DNA of 64,000 bases. Origin: Cliona cf. orientalis. Its lineage: Eukaryota; Porifera; Demospongiae; Clionaida; Clionaidae. A program made the translations under genes and the position numbers. The notes below the pieces were generated by a model, which saw only the letters and a program-made list of their open reading frames with translations, had not been told where the DNA came from and did no database searches. Of the stretch, positions 11,581-22,263 are shown in pieces; positions within the stretch are counted from its first letter, which is position 1; each line of letters begins with the position of its first letter. The stretch covers positions 3,472,001 through 3,536,000 of the forward strand of contig OZ005705.1 in assembly GCA_963930775.1 (NCBI GenBank), given 5' to 3'.

Positions 11581-13229
11581 CCATTCTGCTTCAAATAATT
11601 CATATTGTATACCTGCAATCGTAGTCATTAATATTATTATTCTCCGATAATAATTATTAATTACCTTTAAGAACATTTCAGCAGTAATATGAATAATATG
11701 TTAATCAACAACTTTGCTCAGCTAGATGCTCTCCTATGCGGCTTGTGTCCAATTCCAATTCCTATAATATACTTAGTTATTCTTTTTTCTGGGTTGAACT
11801 TTGAGGGGGTGTCGGCCCCGATGCCCCGCCTCCTGGTTCCATATGTATCTTATTTCTAAAGGAGGGGTTTCCAGCTTTCCCACTTTTTCAGCCTTTTTGC
11901 TGGCACTGGACCACAGGGTGATCTCCACATTCTGAACGGTGGTGTCGGAATCTACAATTATCTCCATACTGGCATTGGCGTCCACTATTGTAATCCCACC
12001 AGGGTTTTAAGGATCGGCGCTTCACCTCCTCACTCTTGGGGGCATCCCAGAACCGTTTCATCTTGCAGCCGGTTGCACTATGACCCGTATTACCACAGAG
12101 TGAGCAAATGGCCATTATCTTTGCCCGGCCTGTAAAGATCTTGTTGTATAAGTGTGGATCAATTTCACTCTACTTCCTATTGCCAGTAGTAGCAGCTTTA
12201 TCACGATATGCTTCATAGTATGTCTGCCAAGCAGGATCTTCAAACTCAATCTGGGCCCTCATTATTGTGATCATATAGGCCATCATGTCTCCAATAATTT
12301 CTGGGTGTCTTTTCGCCAGAACTGCCACATAGACCCCAAAGCATCGCAGCCATGTACTGATGTCTTCAATTTGTCTGTTTTTTGCTCTGGCTACTTTGAA
12401 ACCTGGGCCAAGGATGTAGTTCTGGGTTTCTTGCTCTTGCTTTATGCTTTCCAATGGGACCACTGTATGTAATTCACTTAAGGTACCATTAAATTGCGTG
12501 GGCGTGAGGTGGGGGATATGACACCTAAACCACATCAAAGTCATTAGTGAGGTGCATGTTGTGTAACCACGCCCTTTTAATTGCACAGGTCTCAGGGGTG
12601 TGGCTGCTACAGCCGGAAGTGTTCATTTAATATCCTCCATGGACCGGAAGCCGAGCCGGAAGGGAGGGGCCAGACCACGCCCAAAACAGCACCACCCTGT
12701 GCCTCAAGGACCACCATTCTCAATCAAGTGCCGACTGGCCACCGGATGTCCACCGGAAGCCCACAATCAATCCCAATTAAAACACACAGCTTCCTCAAGG
12801 CCAAAACACACACAAACACACTTGGAGGCCGTTCTGCCACACCGCCCACACAAGAGCTCACCTCATTTCCTGTGTGGGCGGAGTAACAACACGTCATCGC
12901 AACCACATCTGCTTCAAACCATCGTCAGCTTCCGTCCAGCCGTACGGTCCCCTCGATCGCACCGGCGTACAGTGCCTCATTAACAGACATAGCCTCACCT
13001 TTGACCTCCTGCCACGCCCCCAAAGCCTCCTTGCGGGGTTCAAAGGTCACCACCGCTTCCGGGACACGCCCACCTATCGCTGAGGCCAAGTCCCAGGCGC
13101 CAATATCCAAGCACTGGCCCGTGAAGCCACGCCCAATCGGAAGCAATAAAACCTGCATTAACGCACACGCACACACTCCACACAGTGCCAGGAACACGCC
13201 CACATGCTTAATTAGGCCTAATAAGGCTT

Positions 13230-13655
13230 TTTTTTTTTTTTTCAAGGCGACCAGAACACTAAGCAGAAAAAAAATTGTTCGAAAACCGCCATATAGTTGA
13301 GCTGGATGCATAGTAGAGCCATACAATGCAAGCAGGCAGCCTATACATCAATTTTGATCAAAGTGGGTAATGGTCGTCACGTTAATGTGCGCGCGTGGCC
13401 CCGCCCCTCATGTAGCGCGTGGGCGGAAAACATTGCAAATGCATGGCTTCCTATACAAACATATGGGGTAACTTCAAAGGGCCGTAACTTTAATTCTAAG
13501 GCGTGAATCAAAATTCCCCAGGATCAAATCTCTAGTTTCGACCCATTCTGCGTGCCCATGTAAAAATTATCCCCCCAAGTGCTCCCAAATCCCCCATGAA
13601 TTAGATTATTTATTTAAATTTGCTTTTTTTTTCTACTTAGTGTATAATTTTTTTT
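13230..13655 (+). mobile_element. MITE of the ACACACTAAG family inside gag
   Basis: Bounded by a T-run then AACACTAAGCAG with an A-run on the left, and TTTTTTCTACTTAGTGTATAA on the right. The core carries CCATATAGTT, GGGCGGAAAACATTGCAAAT and CAAACATATGGGG. It lies opposite in orientation to the copies at 2521-5052. Non-coding. Confidence 0.8.
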
Positions 13656-14054
13656 TTAAGTCGTTGCGGTTAATAGTTAAGAAAGAATGCTTTGATCTTG
13701 CTTTGAAGTGGGCAATTACTGGTGTTTTCTTCAGGGGCCACTTCCGGTCGCTAATTACACGCGCATAATCATCCCTGGCCGATTCTAGACACGCCCACCT
13801 TCGACCCAAAGCACTCGTATGGCCTCTTCGGCCACGCCCCTTCACGATTCGCTAATTGAATTAGCCAATCCTGACGCTCACGCCCACGCACTTTAATGCT
13901 ACCTTAAGTCAATAAATTCCCACTGTAGCATTCGGTCGTGCAACTTCTTCGGGATGGTTGGTAACCCATCCCCTATCCATACTTTTCTCTGCTTAGTTAT
14001 GTCTGGCAAGGATAAGAGGCTTGCAAGGGGACCTGCTGATCCACTGGCTGTTAA

Positions 14055-14714
14055 GGTTATGGGATAGTATTTAATACGCAATTTATAAATGATTGCGCAC
14101 GGACGCAATTCACGTATGTTTCAATGCAGTTTTGTCAGAAACGAGAATGAATGTCGACCATTTCCAGATGTAAATAAAAGTCCAAATTTCTGCGTCAACT
14201 TTTGAAGACCAGAGACTCGAACGAACTGATTTCGCTGTCATTCACGATAGTCCATCGATCGGAGCAGGGCCAAGTATAGCGCTTTTTCAAAAACTCTAAG
14301 ATGGTGAGTCGCCAGACAAGATTTTGTCCTGGAGGGCCGCCATTAAGCGAGTGACATGGTAGCTGAGCAGTAAGTTTTTATGTTTGCTTTCTGTTCGTAT
14401 AATTCGACAGAGTTCAAACGCTATACCTGGCCCTGTAGAGACTCGCAAGCTATCGTTTCGTTTGTATTTCATTACATAGAAGCTGTTTACCTTGGCAAAA
14501 ACTGACGCAGAAAATTGCAAAACTTACCCGCGCTTGCAGACAGACAGTGGCAGGTTTGCTTTTCGTTTTTGTGGACCATGGGGCAGGCAGCAGGAGAGCT
14601 ACTTACCTGTGCCTTGAATGTGTAAAGAACGTGGACAAAAACTGGAATATAACTGTCCCATTTATTATTCATATGAACTTTGTCCATGCGTGGGTGGAAC
14701 ACTATCCCGTAACC
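14055..14714 (+). mobile_element. piggyBac-type MITE inside gag, TTAA duplication
   Basis: A 660-bp element with GGTTATGGGATAGT at the left and ACTATCCCGTAACC at the right, flanked on both sides by TTAA (14051-14054, 14715-14718). Removing it and one TTAA restores a continuous Gag frame (GDGL on one side, TASGSAGPLASL on the other). This proves insertion after the retrotransposon arrived. TTAA duplications are the hallmark of piggyBac-type transposition. No transposase is encoded. Confidence 0.88.
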
Positions 14715-15133
14715 TTAAGCCATCTCCTGCTGCTAAGGTTGGTGCCACCGTCACTGCCGGTGACCCCCCTGCTGGAGCTGTCAATGGGGGAAGAGGTGGC
14801 AGCAATCCACTTGATGGTATCACTCCCAGTGCCACTGCAATGTGTGAATGATTGCACAATGAATTGACTGGACTCACACAAGCACCATAGCTTGATTAAC
14901 TTTTCAATTGGGCTACCAGATCCCCTGCAGTGTCCGTCCCTAGGGACACCTCAGTCTAGTACCACTCCTCAGTGTGGAAGAATCCAACACCTAACAAGTT
15001 CCCTTGCACTTCTTGTGCTAGGCCACCTGGGACCCCACTTGGCTGGGAACTAGACTTATTGCAAGTTGCCACACAGCCTGAGACCTTCCCACGATACTTT
15101 GGCCTACTAGCAAAGAGGCTTCGTTTCTTAGTA

Positions 15134-15344
15134 TACCGTATAGCGAGAAATTTTCGAGGGAGAAAACTTTCGTGGATCGGTAGGAAAGGAGCATTTCACG
15201 GAGAAAACTTTCGCGGAACGTTAAAACTGGTCATATAATGGGTGTGGCATGCCTAGAATTTCGTGGAGAAAACTTTCGCGGATGGCTGAAAAATCGCGAA
15301 ATTCGTGAAAGTTTTCTCCCTCGAAAATTTCCCGCTATGCGGTA
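15134..15344. mobile_element. MITE with TACCGTATAGCG ends
   Basis: A 211-bp element whose arms are inverted copies: TACCGTATAGCGAGAAATTT then CGAGGGAGAAAACTTTCG at the left, and the inverse ending CCGCTATGCGGTA at the right, at TA dinucleotides. The same termini bound 17998-22763. Non-coding. Confidence 0.82.
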
Positions 15345-16314
15345 TGACATTGTGGCCATTCCCTCGAATAGCCCCAAAAATCGCACATAGGTACTACCAT
15401 ATTCATAATATTATGCAGATAGAATATCTTTTAATACCTGCGCCAGCCCCCGATGTCATTGGTGCGCTCGTCACAGGTGGGGTTTCGGCTGTCGGTAGCA
15501 TTGTCCCAGGGATCGCTCTACCAGGTGGTGCCAAGCCGCCCTCATTCCTTGTCTGAGCTCCCAGTCTTCTCATTACTCTCTCCACTGCCGCCTCCAGCTC
15601 TGGGTCTGAGATAGTGGTGGTTTCGCCGCCAAGGGCCTCGCCGTGCCCCGTCGGGAGCTCCGTATCGGATGCGTTGTCCTCACTCATGCTGTTGTCAATT
15701 CACAAAGATATCCAAGAGATCTGATCAAAAACTTTTTGTTGCACAGATATACCGTGTTGGAGTGGCTTTTGACAGAGCAACTAATCCTTTTTATCCCAGA
15801 CCCACCGTTTTTATACCTAGATTCTTGTATCCTCCCACGCCGGTACACGCGTGCCATTAATCGGGCGGTGTGCATGCGTACGCACTACACACACCAGCCT
15901 GTAAATCCCCTCCTCCATGTTAACTGCGTTTAACTTTCAGTTAAACTTCATTGTTTTGCAGCATATGTGCATACCAAGGTCATATGATTAGAGCGCGTCA
16001 TGTCCAACCTCCTCTAATGATAGTTGAATGCTATCTATATGGCTAGTGCACCTATTTCAATCTTCCGTGCCTTTTCCCCTCTCTTATTTACACGCATAAT
16101 CTGCATGCATTCATTTTTGGACTGTGCTTCCTGTTTTAGTTTAGTTGTGCAACCAGCTGAGGAAGACCTTTGTGGTCAAAATATACTGGAAATTGATGTT
16201 TCATTGATGCTACAATAAAGTTAATGAATATTATCAGTATTAAATCTACCTAGCAATGCGCATATACAACATGATGTACAATGATAATTTTAATGAGCTC
16301 AATCTTTCCCATAG

Positions 16315-16539
16315 GTCGTCTACGTGTTAACATGGGAAATATCTGTGTTGAGCAAGGCAAGTATGCCAAAGCTATTAAGATGTATCGCATGGCTTTGGAT
16401 CAAATACCTGATGTGCACAAAGGAGTGAGATTCAGGATACTACAGAATATAGGAACCGTTTTTGTGAAAATGGGTCAGTACGCTGATGCTATCACATCAT
16501 TTGAGCATATTATGGAAGAGAAAGCAGACTTTAAAACTG
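16315..16539 (+). CDS. IFT88: IFT88 exon (second in window)
   Basis: The exon opens with gt, completing the Gly codon left by the exon at 401-503. It reads RLRVNMGNICVEQGKYAKAI, then KMYRMALDQIPDVHKG, then a second repeat containing ILQNIGTVFVKMGQYADAI and SFEHIME. These are two TPR helical repeats of the IFT88 central array. The YRMALDQ and QNIG signatures are characteristic of this protein rather than of TPR proteins in general. The acceptor is catag and the donor gtaatt; the exon ends one base into a codon. The ORF opens a little upstream at 16281, but the splice site and the phase both place the exon start at 16315. Confidence 0.95.
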
Positions 16540-16731
16540 GTAATTGTTTAAAATACCAATAATATCTCCGGTGCCCTTCCTTTTGCTATTGCACACATTA
16601 CATTGAAATAATCTGTCATATTTGGTTATAGTGTGGCCTTGTAGAAAGTTAGATGTTGGTAGTGCTGCCAGTATAATTATATACTACCTCTCTCATCATT
16701 GCTACCATATCCATGGTATAACATAAAATAT

Positions 16732-17449
16732 ACCGTATTTATTTCAAAGAAGTCACACCCCGAATAGTAGCTGCACATGTAGCTCCACGAAAGAAATAGT
16801 ATCAGCACGCATGTGCAAATGCAATTAAGTGGGCATGGCCATGATCACAAGCCATAAATGATTATTAGATCTTACTTGTAACAAATACAGTGATCTGATT
16901 GGTTAGACTGCATGTAGTGTCTATCCTTCATAAATTACCTTGTAAGCCCCATAAAAAACCTTGTAAGCTCCATAAAAAACCTGGTATATTTTGTTTGCCT
17001 ATGGCTAGTTTGTTGCTAGGCAATTGTTTATATACAAAGCTTTTGGGCATTGTTGCTAGGATCTAAAGTAGTTAGACACTGTTTAGTCGGATTCTATGTC
17101 ATTTAATTAGAAGACCTCAGGACTCAGTAGAACCCTCGCTTCACTCGGGATTCTACACAAAGCCCTTCTGTCTTCTAAATCTCATAGAAACCTCCTAAAC
17201 AGTGTCTAACTATTATTTAGTTCAAGGTAAAAATATGGCAGAAAACGTCCTTGACTTGGTTCTGTTGCTTATTTATCAATCACCTATCTCGAACATTCGA
17301 AAATCAGTCATGAAAAATGAGTCTATTGTGTCAATATCACCAAGAGGTGTCGACCGCTCCAAAATTAATAAAAGCCGCCCTCGATTAGTAGCTGCACTCA
17401 AGCAAAGCTGAAGCCGCAGCTAGTATTCGAATAAATATGCACGGTATGT
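16732..17449. mobile_element. MITE with ATACCGTATTTATT ends
   Basis: Left end ATACCGTATTTATTTCAAAG with CCCGAATAGTAGCTGCA. Right end is the inverse, with CGATTAGTAGCTGCA, then CGAATAAATATGCACGGTAT. Inside lies a hairpin at 17068-17217 whose arms are TAGTTAGACACTGTTTAG and CTAAACAGTGTCTAACTA. That hairpin is probably a second, nested foldback element. The 69-codon ORF at 17202-17411 spans the boundary and is not a gene. Confidence 0.65.
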
Positions 17450-17997
17450 GTACCATATGGCATAGTATGCTTGATACTTGTATGCTTACAGAGCCGTAGC
17501 TAGTACGGGATTGGGGGAGGGGGACGGGAGCCCAGGCCACAAGGATTAGACTATTATTTTTTGGTATTCATAACTCTGGATAAAAATCAGGCAATTACAT
17601 ATTGTATTGTAACACTTAACCATACCTTCAGTAGGTGTATAGTTGTAATGGTGCATGTGGTAAAAGGTCGTCAATATAGTGCGTATACAGTCTTCATTTG
17701 ATGCCTCAATTGCAGAGATGAAGTTGATGGAGTCTGAAACCAATTTTCAACCTTGATAGTGATAAATCTGGATGCTTTAATCACAGAGACAAACTCACAG
17801 TTCAGTTGTGAAACGTGTATAAATGCGCACTCTCAAGACTAAGTATGCATGTACCATGTGCATGCTGTATGTAGCGCTATACCTTGTATTAGCCCAGAAA
17901 AGTTGCCGAGTTACAATGGCGGCACTTGTAACGTGGAACTTAATTTTCAAGTATTCTCTGTATGTGTATAAATCCACCTATACTTGAGCAAAGTTCA
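17450..17997. other. Intronic DNA, nothing recognised
   Basis: AT-rich intron of IFT88. Short ORFs on the minus strand (17546-17743, 17795-17977) show no domain, no neighbouring exons and no repeat copies. I see no feature here. Confidence 0.5.
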
Positions 17998-18054
17998 TAC
18001 CGTATAGCGGGTAAAGTTGGCGAGCATTTAATTTGTTGAATCACTCCCTTAAAG

Positions 18055-18455
18055 CAAGAGTAAATAATAAGGAGGGGAAGAGAGTGTCGAACGCGCTATA
18101 TACCCCGTGTAATATGTTTTCGGCAAGTAACATGTCTTGCAACCGTGCGCACGTGGCTATAGCCCAAGGTGCTAAACACTTGATTTTTCTTAGAACTGAG
18201 AAGAATATAAGCGTTTTTTGAGTTTTATGCTAGATTCTTCATAAACGCTTGTTTTATATTGTGATCTGCTCGTGCTTTCGGTCGAAATCGCGCTCGTATT
18301 AGCTTGCATTCGAGGCCACGCCCACAACTTACCATTTGAATCAAGCGCTCTGATTGGTCAATTTTTGAACTCCTGGCGCATGACTTTCCGAAAACATCTT
18401 GTACGGAGTATATAGCGCGTTCGATACTCTCTTCCCCTCCTTATTATTTACTCTT
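18055..18455. mobile_element. Foldback element with about 78-bp arms
   Basis: Arms 18055-18133 and 18379-18455 are inverted copies, with AAGAGTAAATAATAAGGAGG and GGAAGAGAGT on the left, then CGAACGCGCTATATAC. The loop of about 245 bp has CCACGCCCAC and no coding content. The two arms differ at only a few places, so the element is fairly young. Confidence 0.8.
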
Positions 18456-18539
18456 GTTTAAAGATATTGGCGAATTTTAAATTTGACGACTTGACAAATT
18501 GTGAGCGCAAGCGCATCGCGCGCATGACGTGATAATTAA

Positions 18540-19426
18540 ACAAGGGGTGGTCACTACCATAGGTCGCGTGTTACCATTTGTGACCGCGATCAAGATGAGA
18601 TCAAACGATCAAATGGGTCTCCAGGGGAGAATCAAACGATCAAGGCACCTTGCGATTGTCGATCAAGACTAGTCTCGCAAGCCACACCCTTCGTAGGGGT
18701 GGGGTCTGGAGGAGGAACTGGCTAGCTAGGCTAGGCTACCGCAAACTTGATAGATCTAATGCGCATGCACATTTCAGCCCCACCCTCACGTATAAATAAC
18801 TGTTCCGACCGCGGACCGCAGGTATTCTTAGCGCTAGCGGGTGATTCTGTAGCCTCGTACCCCCGTACGAGACTAGTGATTCTACACTGTACCAATACAA
18901 GTGTGATCGCAGCGTCAGCCATGGAGAGAGTCGCCGTCATCCTCCTCTCTAGATGACCAAGGGTGGCAGAATGCTTGTCTCTTGTCTTGATGAGGACGAG
19001 TACTGCATTAGAATCATGGATGTTTCCATGCTCTCTTCGAAGAAACACTGGTTTCACTGGTTGTAAAAACTTGTAGCCTTGGTAAAACTTTATTCCAACA
19101 ACGTTAGCTGTGAAGGAGCAATGAAGGCGGCATTTAATCTCTGCCATGGTTGCGATGCAGTAGCACATGTGTACGTACTTGTATGCCTATATAGTATACC
19201 GGTATATGATTTACGTACTATTGCAGCGCAGACCTAGCGATTGTATATCGAGTGGGCGGGGCCTGGGTGGAGCGCTGACCGTTCAACCGCTGATCGAGAC
19301 AAAAATCAAGAAATCAAGCTGCGTTTGTCAAGAGAATCAAGCGATCAAAGCCGTTTTTGCAGATCAAAACATCTTGATCGCGGTCACAAATGGCAACACG
19401 TGACCTATGGTAGTGACCACCCCTTG
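18540..19426 (-). mobile_element. TTAA-flanked element carrying a HIRAN gene
   Basis: Ends are inverted copies over about 60 bp: ACAAGGGGTGGTCACTACCA then TAGGTCGCGTGTTACCATTT on the left, and the inverse ending ACCACCCCTTG on the right. TTAA lies at both outer edges (18536-18539, 19427-19430), suggesting piggyBac-like insertion. Subterminal GATCAA units recur near both ends. The only gene is the HIRAN-like ORF; no transposase is present, so it would need one from elsewhere. Confidence 0.75.
18731..19147 (-). CDS. HIRAN-domain-like protein
   Basis: A 138-residue intact ORF if the second Met (MAEIKCRL) is the start; an upstream Met at 19168 gives 145 residues. The N-terminal half fits a HIRAN domain: TANVVGIKFYQG, then VKPVFLRREHGNIHDSNAVL and LGHLERRMTATLSMADAAI. 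This corresponds to the family pattern VVG, RREPxNxxDxNAV, hGYL. HIRAN domains bind DNA ends (as in HLTF) and are often fused to helicases or nucleases; here the domain stands alone. The C-terminal 60 residues are unrecognised. It sits alone between 60-bp inverted repeats, so it is cargo of a mobile element or a captured gene. Assignment is by motif only, without a profile search. Confidence 0.55.
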   Translation of the reverse strand: MAEIKCRLHCSFTANVVGIKFYQGYKFLQPVKPVFLRREHGNIHDSNAVLVLIKTRDKHSATLGHLERRMTATLSMADAAITLVLVQCRITSLVRGYEATESPASAKNTCGPRSEQLFIREGGAEMCMRIRSIKFAVA

Positions 19427-19855
19427 TTAAACAAGTGACGTAATGCACGAATTAGCTGCTGGCCGGCCGGCCACTCCATTCGCCGAGCCAGCTAGCAGCT
19501 GTCAAAAATGGAGATGTGTCAGATTGAGAGTTGTGTTCGACGCACATGTTGATGATGAAGGTAGCGTCGGATGTTTAACCTGAAAGAACTAGCAGCGACA
19601 TTGATTCCTGACAAACGATTCCGTTTTATACTAAAGGCCCGTTTACACACAGCGTTTAACTCGGATTGGGATCTGGATTAATTTAATCCGGATACGTGTG
19701 GACGCACTTAACTCAGACTGGAATCCGGATTACGTAACCCACCTCAGGATGTGGGTTGAACCTGGATTGAATCCAGATTAGGCGCCAAGCGCGTGCGTGT
19801 AAACAGCTGACTCGGATCATAAGTGGATTAAGATAGTTGTGACAGTGCTACTACC

Positions 19856-20847
19856 ATGAGTTCAACCACTGTGTCAACCTCAACAAGCTCCCGTGGCTCC
19901 CTGTGGTCTGATGAGGAAGTGAGAGCCCTGATAGCTATCTGGGGAGAGGCAAATGTGCAGGAAGAGCTGGATGGTGCTGTTAGAAATAAAGTAGTTTACC
20001 AGGACATCTCCAGGAAATTGCAAGAGCAAGGGTACAATCGAGAGTGGGAGCAGTGTAAAACAAAAATAAAAAATTTAAAAAAGGAATACAGACAAGTGAA
20101 AGACCACAATGGAGAGACAGGGAGAGGCAGAAAGACATGCAAATTCTTTAAAGAGTTAGATAGTATCCTAGGCCATAGACCACCTTCTGTTCCAGCAGCA
20201 CTTCTCGACACGGGAACTAGTAGTAGCACAGTGGAAGACAGCACTGAGGAAACACAAATAACTGGTAAGTAATGTACATTTTAGTTTTAATGTCTCACAT
20301 TTACTGAGATTATCCACAGAGGGAGATGATGTTCAAGCCGAGTCACCTATAGATAGTGCTCTGATTCCAGAGTCTGAAGGACCACCCAGCAAGAAGCGAC
20401 CTGGGGAACAAGCATGTATGTTATAGTGGAAATTTTAATATAATTTTGATGTCCCCCACCCACACCAATCCCCCCCCCCAACACACACACAAAATGATAC
20501 ATACTACTCTCTCTTTACTCCCACCCTCTCTCGATGTACACACATCAATTTCAGCTGTAAGCGTGCCTAGCAAGAAGGCAAAAATTGAGAAGAAGACCAG
20601 AGCTGAAAAGGGACTGGAGAGAGCCATGGATACATTTCCAAAGTATCAAATGGAAGCAGAGGAGCGGCATGCAAAGCAGGAGGAAGAAAGGTGGCAGAAG
20701 GAGATGGAATTTGAGGAAAAACGAAGGCTCGAAAACCAGGAGCATGAGCTCAGAATGATGGAGCTATTGGGACGCATGTTCCACGGCAGCAACCAGACCT
20801 ACGGTAGATCATACGAGTTTGATGACACATATAATCCCCGATACTAA
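19856..20847 (+). CDS. Harbinger SANT/Myb-like accessory protein, 3 exons
   Basis: Exons 19856-20264, 20320-20415 and 20555-20847 join in phase through GT-AG introns to give about 265 residues ending TYNPRY. Residues 15-100 form a trihelix-type Myb/SANT domain: LWSDEEVRALIAIWGEA, then VVYQDISRKLQEQGYNREWE and CKTKIKNLKKEYRQVKDHNG. Helix 1 Trp and the Trp of REWEQC are typical. A Lys-rich segment (PSKKAKIEKKTRAEKG) and a long Glu/Arg-rich coiled coil follow. In characterised Harbinger elements this protein imports the transposase into the nucleus and binds the subterminal repeats. All three exons are open, so it may still be made. Confidence 0.88.
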
Positions 20848-20966
20848 CAGAAAGAACCCCATAAACATTTATAATGTATTAACCAAGCACGTGTATGTAT
20901 AACATTATTATGATAGCAGCAGCTGCTGATATTCTAGTATACATGTACATTTAGCTACGGTATAGT

Positions 20967-22263
20967 CTACTGGCTAAAGTGGGCCATAAAGGCGTTTCGA
21001 GTGTCTGTTGCACTTTGTACAGGATTACTGGTGCTATTGCAACTTGAAGTGCTCTCAAACTCCTGGCTGTCCACTCCATTCAACCAATCGTCATCAAATG
21101 CATCACCATGTACTTCACATATGTTATGCAATACACAACATGCAGCCACCAGTTCAGACACATCCCTCACATCAATATCTAATCTTTTCAGCAAGCATCT
21201 CCACCTTCCCTTCAGTCGACCGTAACTGTGCTCCACCACTACTCGAGCCCTACTTAGACGATAATTAAATACTTTTTGTTCACAAGATAGTCGTCCATTA
21301 TCAGGGAAAGCTTTCATTAGCCATTTTAGTAGCGGATACGCTGGATCACCAATGAGGACCAATGGAATATCTTTGCCAGAGATTGATTCCTTCAGATCAG
21401 GAAATAGAGTGCTACTCTGCCCTCTGTGGTACAGACTAGAATTTGAAAATACACGTGCGTCATGCACTCGACCCGGCCACCCAACATATAATATTATGTC
21501 AATAAATCGACCGGCATGATCAACAGTCCCTTGAAGGATGATGGAATGCCACCCCTTTCTGTTATAATAATCTGCAGGGCATTCTTGGGGGGAAATTATT
21601 GGAATATGAGTCCCATCCACAGCTCCAACACACTGGGGAAAACCGAGTTCCGTTTTAAAAGCTTCAACATTCTCTTGTAGAGCCGCACCTACAGGTATCT
21701 TGACGTACTTCGGTAGAAGACACTCAACAATAGCAGTACACACTTCCTTTGTCACTATACAGACAGCCGACTTGGACACACCGAAGAGATGCCCAATCGC
21801 TCTATAGTCAGAACCAGTGGATAAAAACCACAAAGTTATGGCCACTCGCCGTTCTGTTGAAATTGCCTTCCTCATAATAGTATCACTCTTGGTAATAGAC
21901 GAACGCAGTTGGTCACAGAGATACGCAAAGGTATGTATCTTTTGACATACGGAAGTTTTGCAGCCAGTCTTGGGGAGTAAAACAGCTCACTATATGCTCC
22001 CACCAATGTGAGCTCCTTTCTTTACACCACACACTCCTTATAGTTGCTCCATGTCCATGCAGACCAAATGAAAGCCCTGCCAACATCATCACGAACACTA
22101 AGCGCTGCCGAGCCTGCCACTTGGCAAAAGCTCGGTATCGTTTCATACGCTGTCTCCTTCTCCACCTCATTCGCTCAACCTCTCGCCGCCTCCTCGCTAC
22201 AAAACAGGCCCTCACAGCAGCAACAACGGCAACCTTATCCATCACACCAACTCGTTTACACAA
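20967..22263 (-). pseudogene. Harbinger DDE transposase (one frameshift)
   Basis: DDE_Tnp_4-type nuclease. The C-terminal 302 residues (21875-20967) are open. The three catalytic acids are visible in VGAVDGTHIPII, LVLIGDPAYPLLKW and VVVEHSYGRLKGRWRCL. An HTH segment lies at VAITLWFLSTGSDYRAIGHL and FGVSKSAVCIV. The N-terminal part is in another frame at 22263-21913 (MSKDTYLC after an Arg-rich region). It is separated by a shift near 21920 that looks like a small insertion of about 4 bp before FAYLCDQL-like sequence. If translation starts at the Met at 21875 the core domain is intact, but the family normally has the N-terminal extension. Confidence 0.85.

Larger units (their letters stand above)
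11773..15687 (-). pseudogene. Gag of the DIRS-like element, split by three insertions
   Basis: Likely start MSEDNASDTELP at 15687, just inside repeat A1. A Pro/Ala-rich region follows (LLPPLPPLTAPAGG near 14800), then GLPTIPKKLHDRMLQWEFID near 13920. Next comes the helical domain EDISTWLRCFGVYVAVLAKR with EDPAWQTYYEAYRDKAA at 12200-12370. The end carries a zinc knuckle CSLCGNTGHSATGC (Cx2Cx4Hx4C) and a CCCH-like CQYGDNCRFRH near 12000-12110. This order is that of DIRS1-type Gag proteins. MITEs at 15134-15344, 14055-14714 and 13230-13655 interrupt it, with further frame breaks. The stretch 12600-13220 gives no clear Gag similarity and may be another insert. Confidence 0.75.
8062..15952 (-). 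mobile_element. DIRS-like (PAT-type) YR retrotransposon with split direct repeats
   Basis: A 7.9 kb minus-strand element. Read 5' to 3' it has terminal repeat A1 (15952-15723), gag, RT-RNase H, tyrosine recombinase, then repeat B1 (8768-8560), A2 (8562-8359) and B2 (8270-8062). A1-ORFs-B1-A2-B2 is the split-direct-repeat layout known for PAT and Ngaro groups. The gag plus DIRS1-type RT/RH order points to the PAT-like group. No target duplication is expected, because YR elements integrate by recombination. All three genes carry stops or frameshifts, and three MITEs have inserted in gag (13230-13655, 14055-14714, 15134-15344), so the copy is dead. A methyltransferase domain, found in some DIRS relatives, was not seen. 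Confidence 0.85.

Noticed and set aside
12581-13300. Proline- and histidine-rich plus-strand ORFs of 101-133 codons
   Set aside because: They overlap each other in several frames, arise from repeated CCACGCCC words, and lie antisense to the Gag region.
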